Part shown: positions 1 to 9,170 of the stretch, in pieces
Position numbering within the stretch: the stretch's first letter is position 1
Layout: the number at the start of each line of letters is the position of its first letter
Assembly (NCBI RefSeq): GCF_034720595.1
Contig: NZ_JAYESJ010000001.1
Span: 2,506,001-2,570,000 of the forward strand
Length of the DNA stretch: 64,000 nt
Reading direction: 5' to 3'
Source of the DNA: Rhizobium sp. CC-YZS058
Lineage (GTDB): Bacteria > Pseudomonadota > Alphaproteobacteria > Rhizobiales > Rhizobiaceae
Translations under genes and position numbers: made by a program
The notes under the pieces: generated by a model
What the model saw: the letters and a program-made list of their open reading frames with translations, nothing else
Database searches by the model: none
Told to the model about the DNA's origin: nothing

Positions 1-167
1 TGAAAAGCCTGTTCGCTGCCTTCGGTGTTTCTCTCGCGCTGTGGGGGATCGTCATCAAGAGTGCGATCATCCTCTACCCCTATGCCACGGGACCAGGCGA
101 AACCGCACCGATCTGGACCGCGGAGCTCGGCGAGAGCGGACGAACGGCCCCGTCAGTCCTGCGCTGA
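1..167 (+). CDS. Small membrane protein, 5' end cut by window
   Basis: The window opens on the last two bases of a likely start codon, and the frame stays open for 54 more codons to a TGA at 165-167. The peptide starts K-S-L-F and has one hydrophobic stretch (residues about 3-26, ending in ILYPYATG), which suggests a single-pass membrane or secreted peptide, followed by a polar tail ending in VLR. I do not recognise a family. It lies on the plus strand and converges on the sugar transferase gene, with the strong hairpin at 313-358 between them. Only the first base of the start codon appears to be missing, but this is an inference because the ribosome binding site is outside the window. Confidence 0.45.
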   Translation, partial: KSLFAAFGVSLALWGIVIKSAIILYPYATGPGETAPIWTAELGESGRTAPSVLR

Positions 168-312
168 GTGCTTGGCGAGAGGTCCTGCGACCTGCCCTGC
201 CTAGAGCAATGACCGCTCTCCCCTCAACCTTGCGCCGGCAGCAGCGGATGCGCGCGACCGAGCCCCCATGGCGGGCTTCATGGGGCCGGCGGCCAATTCG
301 AAAGAGGAAGTG

Positions 313-358
313 ATCAACAGCAAAACGGCCGGATCGCTCCGGCCGTTTTGCTGTTGAT
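313..358. terminator. Bidirectional hairpin terminator
   Basis: A perfect inverted repeat has 21-bp arms (313-333 and 338-358) around a TCGC loop. Its GC core GGCCGGA is flanked by CAAAA on one side and TTTTG on the other, so both strands give a stem with a short U tract. It lies between convergent genes and would serve both the small left-hand gene and the sugar transferase. Confidence 0.8.
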
Positions 359-381
359 GCGCGCCGTCTGGGAAAAGGGCC

Positions 382-1086
382 TTAAAACCCCTTGCCGCCG
401 CGCAGTTCCGTCCAGACCGTCAGGAAGATGATCTTCAGGTCCATCCAGATGGTGAAATTGCGCATGTAGTGCAGGTCGCAGGCGATGCGGGCGCGGGCCT
501 TGACCGGGTCGGTCGTCGGGCCGCGCAGGCCGCGCACCTGGGCGAGGCCGGTCAGGCCGGGCTTGACCATGTGGCGGTAGTGGTAGTGCGGCACCAGCTC
601 TTCATAGAGCTTGGAAGCGGCCAGCATGCCGATCGCGTGGCAGCGCGGGCCGACCAGCGACATGTCGCCACGCAGAACGTTGATCAGCTGCGGCAGCTCG
701 TCGATGCTCGTCTTGCGCAGGATCGCGCCGAGACGCGTGATGCGCGGGTCGTTCTGTGTCGTCTGCTGGACGCCGGTGGTATCGCAAAGATCGGTGCGCA
801 TCGAGCGGAACTTGAAGATGCGGATCTTCGTGCAGTTCTGCCCCCAGCGAACCTGGCGGAAGAAAGCCGGGCCCGGGCTTTCCAGGCGGATGGCGATGCA
901 GATGAGAAGGAAGAGCGGCGCCAGTATCAAGAGGGCCGTTCCCGCAACCGTGATGTCCAGCGCGCGCTTGGCGGCGAAATGAAAGGTGCTGCTGGCGATT
1001 TCGCCACGGCGGAACATGTCAATGGCAGGGGTGGGGAAGTTTGCCACCGCGGGCTCACTCGTAAATGTCGCTCGGAACTGCTTCAT
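382..1086 (-). CDS. Sugar transferase, ExoY/PssA family (polyprenyl-P hexose-1-P transferase)
   Basis: This 234-residue protein belongs to the bacterial sugar transferase family (PF02397), monotopic inner-membrane enzymes that start exopolysaccharide repeat-unit synthesis by moving a hexose-1-phosphate onto undecaprenyl phosphate. Visible features are one hydrophobic segment near residues 43-67, a KFRSM motif, the acidic SIDELPQL motif followed by NVLRGDMSLVGPR, and KPGLTGLAQVRG near the C-terminus. The ATG at 1086 is chosen because GGAGAG lies just upstream. The open frame continues to 1164 but that region has no ribosome binding site and looks non-coding. ExoY and PssA types cannot be separated here. 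It stands alone, without an adjacent exo cluster. Confidence 0.88.
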   Translation of the reverse strand: MKQFRATFTSEPAVANFPTPAIDMFRRGEIASSTFHFAAKRALDITVAGTALLILAPLFLLICIAIRLESPGPAFFRQVRWGQNCTKIRIFKFRSMRTDLCDTTGVQQTTQNDPRITRLGAILRKTSIDELPQLINVLRGDMSLVGPRCHAIGMLAASKLYEELVPHYHYRHMVKPGLTGLAQVRGLRGPTTDPVKARARIACDLHYMRNFTIWMDLKIIFLTVWTELRGGKGF

Positions 1087-1415
1087 CGGGCTCTCCGGGT
1101 CGTCGTGATTGAGCGTGTCATTTCTTGTGCGACGCAACATGCCAAACTTAGAGGCAAATGTCACCCCCTCGGCTCATAGTCCGTTAACCAGTGCATGCCG
1201 AACAAGGACGGATTCGGAATGCAGAAAACGCGGTGAACAGAGCATTAACGGAGGCTATGCGTCTGTTTCATTTCAATATTTAAAATGATGATGGGAACCC
1301 AACGCTTGGACGAAAGCGAGCTTCATGACTAAATCGTTTCAAATTGGGACATTAGTCATGCCTTCCGCGCATAGCTGCAATGCAACAAACGCGAAAGGCT
1401 GGTTTGAAACGCGGC
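1087..1415. promoter_or_regulatory. Upstream region of the sugar transferase gene
   Basis: No credible gene lies here. The stretch is more AT-rich than its surroundings and holds the promoter region of the sugar transferase (transcribed leftwards) and the 3' side of tex. It contains a 9-bp inverted repeat, listed separately. No convincing -35/-10 pair was found by eye. Confidence 0.5.
1324..1360. repeat. Inverted repeat with 9-bp arms
   Basis: CATGACTAA at 1324-1332 is the exact reverse complement of TTAGTCATG at 1352-1360, separated by 19 bases. It is AT-rich and has no U tract, so it looks more like a binding site for a dimeric regulator than a terminator. It is about 240 bp upstream of the sugar transferase start and 56 bp past the tex stop. 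Confidence 0.45.
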
Positions 1416-3728
1416 TCACCGCCGCTTCAGCGCCTCGGCCAGCTTCGCCGCCAGCGCGCCGCCGCCTGTGTCCTTCTGGGGCATGGGTGGTCGGGTCGTT
1501 TGGGGCTTGCGGTCGGGCTGGCGGTCGGTGACGTTCCTCCCGCTCGCAGGCGCGGCGTCCTTGCGCATGGAGAGCGCGATGCGCTTGCGCGGAACGTCCA
1601 CATCGGTCACCCGCACCTTCACCACGTCGCCCGCCTTCACCACCTCGTGCGGGTCCTTGACGAAGCGGTCGGCGAGCTGGGAGACATGGACCAGCCCGTC
1701 CTGGTGCACGCCGATATCGACGAAGGCGCCGAAGGCGGCGACGTTGGTCACCGTGCCTTCCAGTATCATGCCGGGCCTGAGGTCCTTGATGTCGTCCACC
1801 CCGTCGGCGAAGGTCGCCGTGCGGAAGCTCGGTCGTGGATCGCGGCCCGGCTTTTCGAGCTCGGCCAGAATGTCGCGCACCGTCGGCAGGCCGAAGCGGT
1901 CGTCGACAAAGGCCTTCGGGTCGAGCGATTTCAAAAGCGCCGTATCCCCCATGATGGCACGCAGATCCCGCCCGCAGGCGGCGACGATCTTCTTGGCGAC
2001 GCCATAGGCTTCGGGATGCACGGAGGAGGCATCGAGCGGCTCCTTGCCGCCGGTGATGCGCAGGAAGCCGGCACATTGCTCGAAGGTGCGGGCGCCGAGC
2101 CGCGGCACGGATTTCAGCTCCGTGCGGCTCTTGAACGCGCCCGCCGTGTCGCGATGGGCGACGATCGCTTCCGCCGTCGCTCTTCCGAGACCGGAAACGC
2201 GCGCGAGCAGCGGTGCGGAGGCCGTGTTGAGGTCGACGCCCACTGCATTCACCGCATCCTCGACAACGGCATCCAGAGATCGCCCGAGCCGCCCCTGGTC
2301 GACATCGTGCTGATACTGGCCGACGCCGATCGACTTCGGCTCGATCTTGACGAGCTCGGCCAGCGGATCCTGCAGCCGACGGGCGATCGAGACCGCGCCG
2401 CGCAGCGAGACGTCGAGCGCGGGAAACTCGGCCGCTGCCGCTTCGGACGCGGAATAGACCGAGGCGCCGGCTTCGGAAACGATCACCTTGGTGGGTTTCG
2501 GCGTCGGCAGCGCGGCCAGCATGTCGGCCACCAACCGCTCGGTCTCGCGGCTGCCCGTGCCGTTGCCGATGGCGAGCAGCTCCACATGATGCTTGCGGAT
2601 CAGGCTGGCGAGCTCGGCCTGCGTGCCGCGAATATCGTTCTTCGGTGGAAAGGGGTAGACGGTGGTCGTCTCCAGCAGCTTGCCGGTCCCATCCACGACG
2701 GCGACCTTGACGCCGGTGCGGATGCCCGGATCGAGCCCCATGGTGGCGCGCGAGCCGGCAGGGGCTGCGAGCAGCAGGTCCTTGAGATTGCGGGCGAAGA
2801 CATGGATTGCCTCCTCCTCCGCCCGTTCGCGCAGCTCGCGCATCAGGTCGAGCGAGAGCGACAGCGACAGCTTCACCCGCCAGCACCAGCCAATCACCTC
2901 CATCAGCCAGGCATCGCCCGGCGCAGAGCGCACCTGGTAGGCGGCCGCCATGATCCGCTCCACCGGTTTGATCTGCCCCTTCGCATAGCCGGCCTCCGCC
3001 TCGTCGACCGCGATCTCGACCGAGAGGATCTCCTCGTTCCAGCCGCGAAGCATGGCCAGCACCCGGTGGCCGGGCGCCGTCGCCCAGCGTTCGGAATGGT
3101 CGAAATAATCGGAGAACTTAGCGCCCGCCGCCTCCTTGCCCGCCGCCACCTTGGCGCGGATCAGGCCTGTCTCGCGCATATGGGCCCGCAGCCGCTGCAG
3201 GAGATCGGCATTCTCGGTCATGCCCTCGGCGACGATGTCGCGCGCGCCTTCGAGCGCGGCCTTCACATCCGGAACGTCGGCCGAGAGGTAACCGGTGGCG
3301 CGCTTTGCGGGATCGACCGTCCTGTCGGCAAGGATCGCCTCGGCCAGCGGGCCGAGCCCGCGCTCGCGGGCGATTTCGGCCTTGGTGCGCCGCTTCGGCT
3401 TGTAGGGGAGATAGATATCCTCGAGCTCGGTCTTGGTGGTGACGGCGCCGATGCGGGTTTCGAGATCCTCGGTCAGCTTCCCCTGCCCGCGGATCGAGTC
3501 GAGAATGGCGCCGCGCCGGGCCTCCAGCTCGCGCAGATAGGTCAGCCGCTCGGCCAGCTGGCGCAGCTGCGTGTCGTCCAGGCCGCCGGTCACCTCCTTG
3601 CGGTAGCGGGCGATGAAGGGCACGGTGGCGCCCCCGTCCAGAAGCTCGATCGCGGACACGGCCTGTGCGGGCGTCGCGCCGATCTCGGCGGCGATAAGAA
3701 CGGGAATGGCGGTGGCGGGCTTCTTCAT
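1416..3728 (-). CDS. tex: Tex family transcription accessory / RNA-binding protein
   Basis: This 770-residue cytoplasmic protein has the Tex architecture: an N-terminal helical Tex_N region (about 1-190, with [10 protein letters not shown] and YLPYKPKRR), a YqgF-like RNase H fold in the middle (starting near [13 protein letters not shown]), a helix-hairpin-helix region (LARVSGLG) and a C-terminal S1 RNA-binding domain ([17 protein letters not shown]). Tex proteins bind RNA and influence transcription and translation; they are dispensable in many bacteria. The ATG at 3728 has AAGGAG eight bases upstream; the frame extends 13 codons further without support. The tail after S1 is basic and proline-rich. 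Length is normal for the family. Confidence 0.96.
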   Translation of the reverse strand: MKKPATAIPVLIAAEIGATPAQAVSAIELLDGGATVPFIARYRKEVTGGLDDTQLRQLAERLTYLRELEARRGAILDSIRGQGKLTEDLETRIGAVTTKTELEDIYLPYKPKRRTKAEIARERGLGPLAEAILADRTVDPAKRATGYLSADVPDVKAALEGARDIVAEGMTENADLLQRLRAHMRETGLIRAKVAAGKEAAGAKFSDYFDHSERWATAPGHRVLAMLRGWNEEILSVEIAVDEAEAGYAKGQIKPVERIMAAAYQVRSAPGDAWLMEVIGWCWRVKLSLSLSLDLMRELRERAEEEAIHVFARNLKDLLLAAPAGSRATMGLDPGIRTGVKVAVVDGTGKLLETTTVYPFPPKNDIRGTQAELASLIRKHHVELLAIGNGTGSRETERLVADMLAALPTPKPTKVIVSEAGASVYSASEAAAAEFPALDVSLRGAVSIARRLQDPLAELVKIEPKSIGVGQYQHDVDQGRLGRSLDAVVEDAVNAVGVDLNTASAPLLARVSGLGRATAEAIVAHRDTAGAFKSRTELKSVPRLGARTFEQCAGFLRITGGKEPLDASSVHPEAYGVAKKIVAACGRDLRAIMGDTALLKSLDPKAFVDDRFGLPTVRDILAELEKPGRDPRPSFRTATFADGVDDIKDLRPGMILEGTVTNVAAFGAFVDIGVHQDGLVHVSQLADRFVKDPHEVVKAGDVVKVRVTDVDVPRKRIALSMRKDAAPASGRNVTDRQPDRKPQTTRPPMPQKDTGGGALAAKLAEALKRR

Positions 3729-3800
3729 GGGCGGCGCTCCTTCGAATCGGCCGGACCATAAGCCCATGCTTCTCGAAGGCCAAGCGCCGCCTTCGGCGGC

Positions 3801-4799
3801 TCAGCGCTCGGCAATCCCTTCGCCTGGCAACGTCTCGCGACCATGCGGACGATCGAAATCGAGAACCGGCCCCAGCGGCACGATGCCGGTCGGGTTCAGA
3901 TGCGCGATCGAATAATAGCCACGCTTGATATGGTCGATCCGTACCGTCTCGCGCAGCCCCGGCCACTGATAAAGGTCGCGCAGATAGGCCGAAAGCACCG
4001 GATAATCCGACAATCGCCGCAGATTGCATTTGAAGACGCCGTGATAGGCGGCATCGAAGCGGATCAGCGTCACGAAGAGGCGCAGGTCGGCCTCGGTCAG
4101 ATGGCGTCCGGCAAGGTAGCGGCTCGTCGCCAGATGCGTCTCCAGCCGGTCCAGCGTGGCGAAGAGTCCGGTCACGGCCTCGTCATAGGCCGCCTGCGTC
4201 TTGGCAAACCCGGCGCGGTAGACGCCGTTGTTGACGCTGTCGTAGATCGCCGCGTTCCACCGGTCGATCTCGCCGCGCAAGGCCGGTGGAGCGAGATCGG
4301 CCCGATTGCCGGCGATCCCTTCGAAGCCCGAATTGAGAATGCGCAGGATATCGGCAGATTCATTGTTGACGATCCGCCCCTCCTGCCGGTCCCAGAGAAC
4401 CGGCACGGAGACCTTGCCGGTGTAATGCGGGTCGGATGCGGTGTAGAGCTGGTGCTGGAAGCGGATCGGCCCGACCCGTTCGCCCGCATCGGCCTGCGGC
4501 GCATAGGCCCAGCCGTCTTCGCCAAGTTCGGGTTCAGCGACGGCAAGCGGCACCGCCTCTTGAAGCCCCTTCAGGACCCGGATCATCAGCGTGCGGCTGG
4601 CCCAGGGGCAGATATAGGCAACGAAGAGCTGGAAGCGCCCGGCCTCGGCCTTCACAGCCTCCTGCCCTTCCGGCCCCGGGCTGCCATCCGGCGTGATCCA
4701 GCGGCGAAAGCGGGTCGGCTCGCGGTGAAACGCGCCCGCCTTCATCTCGCTCTCCGCCACATCACCCTTCACCCAAACCCCGTCGACCAATTGCGGCAT
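3801..4799 (-). CDS. yqjG: Glutathionyl-hydroquinone reductase (Xi-class GST, YqjG/EcfM-like)
   Basis: The 332-residue protein matches the Xi-class glutathione transferases, which remove glutathione from glutathionyl-hydroquinones using an active-site cysteine. The hallmark CPW motif is present (YICPWASRT, Cys64), followed by the GST N-terminal fold, the QLYTASDPHYTGKVSVPVLWD segment split around its active-site cleft, and an all-helical C-terminal domain. It sits 119 bp downstream of era on the same strand, in the place where many rhizobial genomes carry recO. Length is typical of the family. Confidence 0.9.
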   Translation of the reverse strand: MPQLVDGVWVKGDVAESEMKAGAFHREPTRFRRWITPDGSPGPEGQEAVKAEAGRFQLFVAYICPWASRTLMIRVLKGLQEAVPLAVAEPELGEDGWAYAPQADAGERVGPIRFQHQLYTASDPHYTGKVSVPVLWDRQEGRIVNNESADILRILNSGFEGIAGNRADLAPPALRGEIDRWNAAIYDSVNNGVYRAGFAKTQAAYDEAVTGLFATLDRLETHLATSRYLAGRHLTEADLRLFVTLIRFDAAYHGVFKCNLRRLSDYPVLSAYLRDLYQWPGLRETVRIDHIKRGYYSIAHLNPTGIVPLGPVLDFDRPHGRETLPGEGIAER

Positions 4800-4918
4800 G
4801 GCTGCATCCCCCGTGTCCGTGTGGGTTCACAGGTCTCACGGGCCCGCCCGCCGGGCAAGGCGAGCGATGGGCGACAGTCTGTTCAACGCGCACGGTCGAC
4901 GGCGACCGGCTCCACCGA

Positions 4919-5968
4919 TCAACCGCGCGGAAACTCCAGCCCCATCTCGCGGAAGCGCTCGGGATCGTCGCCCCAGTTCTCGCGCACCTTGACGAACAGG
5001 AAGAGGTGGACCGGCTGTTCGAGGATTTCGGAGATTTCCTTGCGCGAGGCCATGGAGATCGCCTTGATCGCATCGCCGTTCTTGCCGAGCGCGATCTTCT
5101 TCTGGCTGTCGCGCTCGACATAGATCACCTGCTCGATGCGCACCGAACCATCCTTGCGCTCCTCCCACTTCTCCGTTTCCACATGGGAGGAATAGGGCAG
5201 CTCCTGATGCAGGCGCAGGAACAGCTTTTCGCGGGTGATCTCGGCGGCGAGCTGGCGCATCGGCAGGTCGGAGATTTGGTCTTCGGGATAGTACCAGGGG
5301 CCTTCCGGCAGGGCATCGGCCAGATAGTCCATCACATCCTCGCAGCCTGAGCCGGTAAGGGCGGAGATCATGAAGGTGCGCTCGAACTCGATCTTTTCAT
5401 TGGCGGCGGCCGCAAGCTTGAGCAGATCCTCGCGCGACACCTGGTCGATCTTGTTCAGCACCAGGATCTTCTTCTGATGCACCTCTTTCAGCCCGTCGAG
5501 GATCATGTCCGCATCACCCTTGAGCCCGCGCTCGCTGTCGATCAGCAGCATGATCCGGTCGGCATCCTTGGCGCCGCCCCAGGCGGTGGTGACCATGGCG
5601 CGGTCCAGCCGGCGGCGTGGCTTGAAGATGCCGGGCGTATCCATGAAGACGATCTGCGCCCGCTTGTGGGTGGCGATGCCGCGCACGATGGCACGCGTCG
5701 TCTGCACCTTGTGGCTGACGATCGAGACCTTGGCGCCGACCAGCCGGTTGACGAGCGTCGACTTGCCGGCATTGGTGGCGCCGATCAGCGCGATAAAGCC
5801 GGACCGCGTCGGCGCTTCGCTCTTAGTGTCCTGAGGCTCGGCCTGTGCGGCATCCGCCGGCAGGGCGTCCGCAGCGGTGTCGATGTCGTCGGCCATATGC
5901 GGCCGGTCGCTCATCTCCTGCTGGTCGCTCATATCGTGCTGGTCGCTCATATCATGCTGGTCGCTCAT
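4919..5968 (-). CDS. era: GTPase Era with repeated N-terminal extension
   Basis: Era is an essential membrane-associated GTPase that binds the 3' end of 16S rRNA and helps assemble the 30S subunit. The 349-residue product has P-loop GATNAGKST, DTPG, NKID and a C-terminal KH domain (from about AIKAISMASRKEI to the end). It is roughly 45 residues longer than usual Era proteins because of an N-terminal leader made of four hexapeptide repeats beginning MSDQHD and an acidic stretch. The start at 5968 is chosen because it alone has an upstream purine-rich site (AAGGGTG); four more in-frame ATGs follow at 18-bp intervals. It lies downstream of rnc with a 133-bp gap. Confidence 0.95.
   Translation of the reverse strand: MSDQHDMSDQHDMSDQQEMSDRPHMADDIDTAADALPADAAQAEPQDTKSEAPTRSGFIALIGATNAGKSTLVNRLVGAKVSIVSHKVQTTRAIVRGIATHKRAQIVFMDTPGIFKPRRRLDRAMVTTAWGGAKDADRIMLLIDSERGLKGDADMILDGLKEVHQKKILVLNKIDQVSREDLLKLAAAANEKIEFERTFMISALTGSGCEDVMDYLADALPEGPWYYPEDQISDLPMRQLAAEITREKLFLRLHQELPYSSHVETEKWEERKDGSVRIEQVIYVERDSQKKIALGKNGDAIKAISMASRKEISEILEQPVHLFLFVKVRENWGDDPERFREMGLEFPRG
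5897..5968 (-). repeat. Four 18-bp tandem repeats at the 5' end of era
   Basis: Four in-phase 18-bp units each start with ATG AGC GAC and encode MSDQHD, MSDQHD, MSDQQE and MSDRPH, followed by a fifth ATG (5896) that opens MADD. Unit boundaries are at 5968, 5950, 5932 and 5914. Copy-number change by slippage would keep the frame and add or remove six residues and one potential start. Confidence 0.85.
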
Positions 5969-6101
5969 GGGGGTCACCCTTCTTGTCTCTTGGGCCGCTT
6001 CGGCCGGCTCTCTCGATTGGATAGGCAAGTATGGCACGGCGCGCGCAACAACGCACGCCTGCAAAGGAAAGACGGTGCTTTCGTTGCAGCGAGTCTCAAG
6101 G

Positions 6102-6809
6102 TCAGCGATCGCTGCGCCAGACCCCTTCCCGCTGCAGAAGCTTCTGCGCAGCGGTCTGTTCGGCTGCGCGCTTGGAGCGGTCAGTGCCCGTTTCGGGCGC
6201 CAGTCCGGCAATCTCGACGGTCACGGTAAAGCGCGGATCATGGTCCGGGCCGGAGCGGTCGTCGACGCGGTAGCTCGGCGCGCGGCCGAACTTCGCATGC
6301 GTCCATTCCTGCAGTTCGGTCTTGGCGTCGCGCCGTGCGCCATCGGCGCGGCTGGCGCGGTTCTGCCAATGGGCCAGCACGAAGCGTCGCGCCGCCTCCA
6401 GGCCACCGTCGAGATAGATGGCGGCGATCAGGGATTCCACCACGTCGGCGCGGATGTTCAGCACCTGCTTGCCGCCGCGGGTCTTCACATCCGCCCCAGC
6501 GCGGATGAAGCGGTGCAGCTCCAGCTCGTCGGCGACCGCCGCGCAGCTTTCGGCGCTGACCAGCTGGTTCAGCCGCACGGAAAGTTCGCCCTCCTTCGCT
6601 TCGCGGAAGGTGGTGAACAGAAACTCGGCCACGCAGAGGCCAAGAACCCGGTCGCCCAGGAATTCGAAGCGCTCGTAATCGGCACCCTTGCTGGTGCGGG
6701 CGCTCGAATGGGTCAGCGCCCGGTCCAGAAGCGCCTTGTCGGCGAAGACATGGCCGAGCACGCTTTCGAGAACCTGGCGCTCCGCCGGAGCAAGCGGCCG
6801 CGGCTGCAT
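6102..6809 (-). CDS. rnc: Ribonuclease III
   Basis: The 235-residue double-strand-specific endoribonuclease processes rRNA precursors and structured mRNAs. The catalytic signature ERFEFLGDRVLGL is present near residue 46, the second acidic site lies in the VVESLIAAIYLDGG region, and a C-terminal double-stranded RNA-binding domain follows (from about DAKTELQEW to the end). The ATG at 6809 overlaps the lepB stop codon as TGATG, which supports translational coupling and fixes the start. Its position in acpS-lepB-rnc-era is conserved in alphaproteobacteria. Confidence 0.97.
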   Translation of the reverse strand: MQPRPLAPAERQVLESVLGHVFADKALLDRALTHSSARTSKGADYERFEFLGDRVLGLCVAEFLFTTFREAKEGELSVRLNQLVSAESCAAVADELELHRFIRAGADVKTRGGKQVLNIRADVVESLIAAIYLDGGLEAARRFVLAHWQNRASRADGARRDAKTELQEWTHAKFGRAPSYRVDDRSGPDHDPRFTVTVEIAGLAPETGTDRSKRAAEQTAAQKLLQREGVWRSDR

Positions 6810-7561
6810 CAGTGGACGGCCTTGAACAGCCGGTCGTAGCGCAGGTTCGCCGGCCATTTCCAGATTTCGCGGAAGGAGGTGTCGTTGCCGAGCGAGAAGA
6901 AGATCATGCTGGCGCGGCCGACCAGATTTTCCGCCGGCACATAGCCGACATCGAAGCGGCTGTCGGCCGAATTGTCGCGGTTGTCGCCCATCATGAAATA
7001 ATGGCCTTCGGGCACGGTGAACTCGCGGGTGTTGTCGCCGCGCGAATCCGGAAACTGGTCGAGCGTGTCGAAGCTGACGCCATTGTCGAGCGTTTCGCGG
7101 AAGACCGGCACGTCGGCGCCGGTGTCATACTGGTCGTCGGCGCGGAAGGCGCCGTCCGGGGCGCGCGCCACTTCCTTGTCGTTGACATAGAGAATGGAGT
7201 TGCGGACCTGGACGCGGTCGCCCGGCAGGCCGATCACCCGCTTGATATAGTCGATGTCGGGATTGGGCGGAAAGCGGAACACCACCACGTCGCCCCGCGC
7301 CGGCTCGCTGCCGAAGATGCGCCCGGAAAAGAGATCCGGCGAGAAGGGCAGCGAATATTTCGAATAGCCATAGGCGAACTTGTTGACGAAGATGTAGTCG
7401 CCGACGAGCAGGGTCGGCATCATCGACCCCGAAGGGATGGTGAAGGGCTGGAACAGGACGGTGCGGATCACCACGGCCAGCAACAGGGCCTGGATGACGA
7501 CCTTGACGTTTTCCCAGAGGCCGCCTTCCTTCTTCTCGACTTTGTCTACCACGCCCGTCAT
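6809..7561 (-). CDS. lepB: Signal peptidase I
   Basis: The 250-residue membrane protease removes signal peptides from exported proteins. It has an N-terminal membrane anchor (VVIQALLLAVVIRTVLF), the catalytic serine motif PSGSMMPTL just after it, the general-base lysine in DYIKRVIGLPGD, and the conserved GDNRDNSADSRFDVGYVP box. The ATG at 7561 gives the usual family length. Its upstream AAGGA is almost adjacent to the ATG, so an earlier start (open frame to 7660) cannot be excluded. The stop overlaps the rnc start by one base. Confidence 0.95.
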   Translation of the reverse strand: MTGVVDKVEKKEGGLWENVKVVIQALLLAVVIRTVLFQPFTIPSGSMMPTLLVGDYIFVNKFAYGYSKYSLPFSPDLFSGRIFGSEPARGDVVVFRFPPNPDIDYIKRVIGLPGDRVQVRNSILYVNDKEVARAPDGAFRADDQYDTGADVPVFRETLDNGVSFDTLDQFPDSRGDNTREFTVPEGHYFMMGDNRDNSADSRFDVGYVPAENLVGRASMIFFSLGNDTSFREIWKWPANLRYDRLFKAVH

Positions 7562-7713
7562 TCCTTGATCCGACCGCGCCGCGGTCCTTTGCCTGAAGCG
7601 ATCGCTGTCGCCTGTTTCGTTCCCGGGAACATCCGCGCCTGCCGGGCCATGCATCGGCACCCGCTTGCCGGCCGCATGAAAGGCCGGAAACGCGGGCTTT
7701 GCGCCGGCTTCCT

Positions 7714-8133
7714 CTAACCGCTTCCGGTCTCAGGAGCAACGGGCAGCGCCTCGATAACGACGAAGGCCTGTGCAAGTGGGAAATCGTCGGTGATGGTCAG
7801 GTGAACGACGCCGCGGTGCCCCTCCGGCATCAAGGCCGCCAGCCGCTCCGCCGCGCCGCCGGTCAGCTGCAGCGTCGGCTTGCCGCCCGGCAGGTTGACG
7901 ACCCCCATGTCCCGCCACCAGACCCCTTCCGCCAGCCCGGTGCCCAGCGCCTTGGCGCAGGCCTCCTTGGCGGCGAAGCGCTTGGCATAGGAGGCCGCGC
8001 GGTTCTTGCGGCCTTCCGACTTGGCGATCTCGATCTCGGTGAAGCAGCGACGCACGAAGCGCTCGCCGAAGCGTTCGAGCGAGTTTTCGATGCGGCGAAT
8101 GTCGATGAGATCGCTGCCGAGGCCGATGATCAT
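7714..8133 (-). CDS. acpS: Holo-[acyl-carrier-protein] synthase
   Basis: The 139-residue enzyme transfers 4'-phosphopantetheine from CoA to apo-ACP. It shows the N-terminal [11 protein letters not shown] motif with the metal-binding aspartate at residue 8 and the second signature [14 protein letters not shown] near residues 53-66. It is the first gene of the acpS-lepB-rnc-era block and lies 12 bp after the DUF2062 gene, suggesting one transcript. Length is normal, with a slightly longer C-terminus. Confidence 0.96.
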   Translation of the reverse strand: MIIGLGSDLIDIRRIENSLERFGERFVRRCFTEIEIAKSEGRKNRAASYAKRFAAKEACAKALGTGLAEGVWWRDMGVVNLPGGKPTLQLTGGAAERLAALMPEGHRGVVHLTITDDFPLAQAFVVIEALPVAPETGSG

Positions 8134-8145
8134 GACTGGGATCCT

Positions 8146-8709
8146 TCAGCCGTTCCGGGCTGCAAAACGGGCCAGGCGCCGGCTGTCGCGGCGAAGGCGG
8201 AAAAGGCGCGCGGCCTGGAAGGCGGCGGGATAGGCAATGGCGGCGGCAAGCAGCGCCAGGGGCAGCGAGCCGACGATCAGCGGCATCAGCACCGGACGCC
8301 AGAGGCGCGCGAGATCGAGCTGAGTCAGCATCTGCAGCATGTCGTCTCCCGAAAACGCCCGACCGCCGGGTGCCGCCCCGAGAAGGGCCGCGCCCAGCTC
8401 ATAGGACGTGGCGAGAATGACGGGAATGGTGACCGGATTGGCCAGCGCGGTGGCAATGCCGGCGGCGATCAGATTGCCGGAAAAGACATAGGCGATGACG
8501 AGCGCCAGCCCGATATGGAAGCCGATGAAGGGCGTGGCAGACGAAGCCGCCCCCGCGGCCACGCCCAGCGCAATCGCATGCGGCGAGCCGGACTGCCGCA
8601 GCACCTTCAGCCCAAGATAGCGCCAGCCGCGCGTAAACCCCTTGCGCGGCCAGAGAAACTCCCTGAGACGCGCGGAAAACGGAGCAGGCGTGCGGCGGCG
8701 AAACAACAT
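8146..8709 (-). CDS. DUF2062 membrane protein
   Basis: The 187-residue protein belongs to DUF2062, a family of small inner-membrane proteins of unknown function often found in rhizobial acpS-lepB neighbourhoods. The N-terminus is basic (LFRRRTPAPFSARLREFLWPRKG) and is followed by hydrophobic helices around AIALGVAAGAASSATPF, LALVIAYVFSGNLIAAGIA, and PLIVGSLPLALLAAAIAY. The conserved NPVTIP motif is present. The ATG at 8709 is chosen because the frame upstream of it is a simple repeat region with no ribosome binding site. Confidence 0.85.
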   Translation of the reverse strand: MLFRRRTPAPFSARLREFLWPRKGFTRGWRYLGLKVLRQSGSPHAIALGVAAGAASSATPFIGFHIGLALVIAYVFSGNLIAAGIATALANPVTIPVILATSYELGAALLGAAPGGRAFSGDDMLQMLTQLDLARLWRPVLMPLIVGSLPLALLAAAIAYPAAFQAARLFRLRRDSRRLARFAARNG

Positions 8710-9170
8710 GAACGAGTGATAGACAGGGCCGTGTGGCGGTTCAATGGCAAATGCAGCGGGCCCGGCACTGCGCCACAACAGCCTGCCGCTGCGCCACAAC
8801 AGCAAGAACCCCGTGACGGTTCCAGATGGACACCACCATCACGCGGGGCCGACCCGGCCAGGATCGCTCTCGGATTAAGGCAAGGGCCAACCGAAACAGC
8901 ACGGCCGGCTCAGTGATCGGCGAAAAGACAACAGGTCCCGCGGCGCTGCCGACTGTTTGCGGGCCCGGCGAACGGGGATGGGCCTCGTCCGAAACGTTCG
9001 GCAACCGACAGACAGGATGCTCCTCCTCCGGAAAGACGGCCTTCCCGGTCGATCATCCTGCGCAGTGCGGTCTTCGTCGGTATTCGCCGCGCGGCCTCCA
9101 CACAGGAGACGCAGCCGCGCGAGCGACCAGCTATGCGCAGAGCTCATACCAGCCCTGCCTAAAACTCGCC
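8710..9170. other. Intergenic region, no gene seen
   Basis: This 461-bp stretch separates the DUF2062 gene from the DUF3563 gene. It contains a 15-bp direct repeat (CTGCGCCACAACAGC starting at 8768 and 8789, spaced 21 bp). No reading frame with codon bias or ribosome binding site, and no recognisable RNA gene, was found on either strand. Confidence 0.4.

Noticed and set aside
1380-3761. 793-codon plus-strand frame opposite tex
   Set aside because: Shadow frame in high-GC DNA; tex has full family motifs on the other strand.
8710-9170. Spacer checked for 6S, tmRNA, SRP or RNase P RNA
   Set aside because: None of the conserved cores of these RNAs was recognised on either strand.
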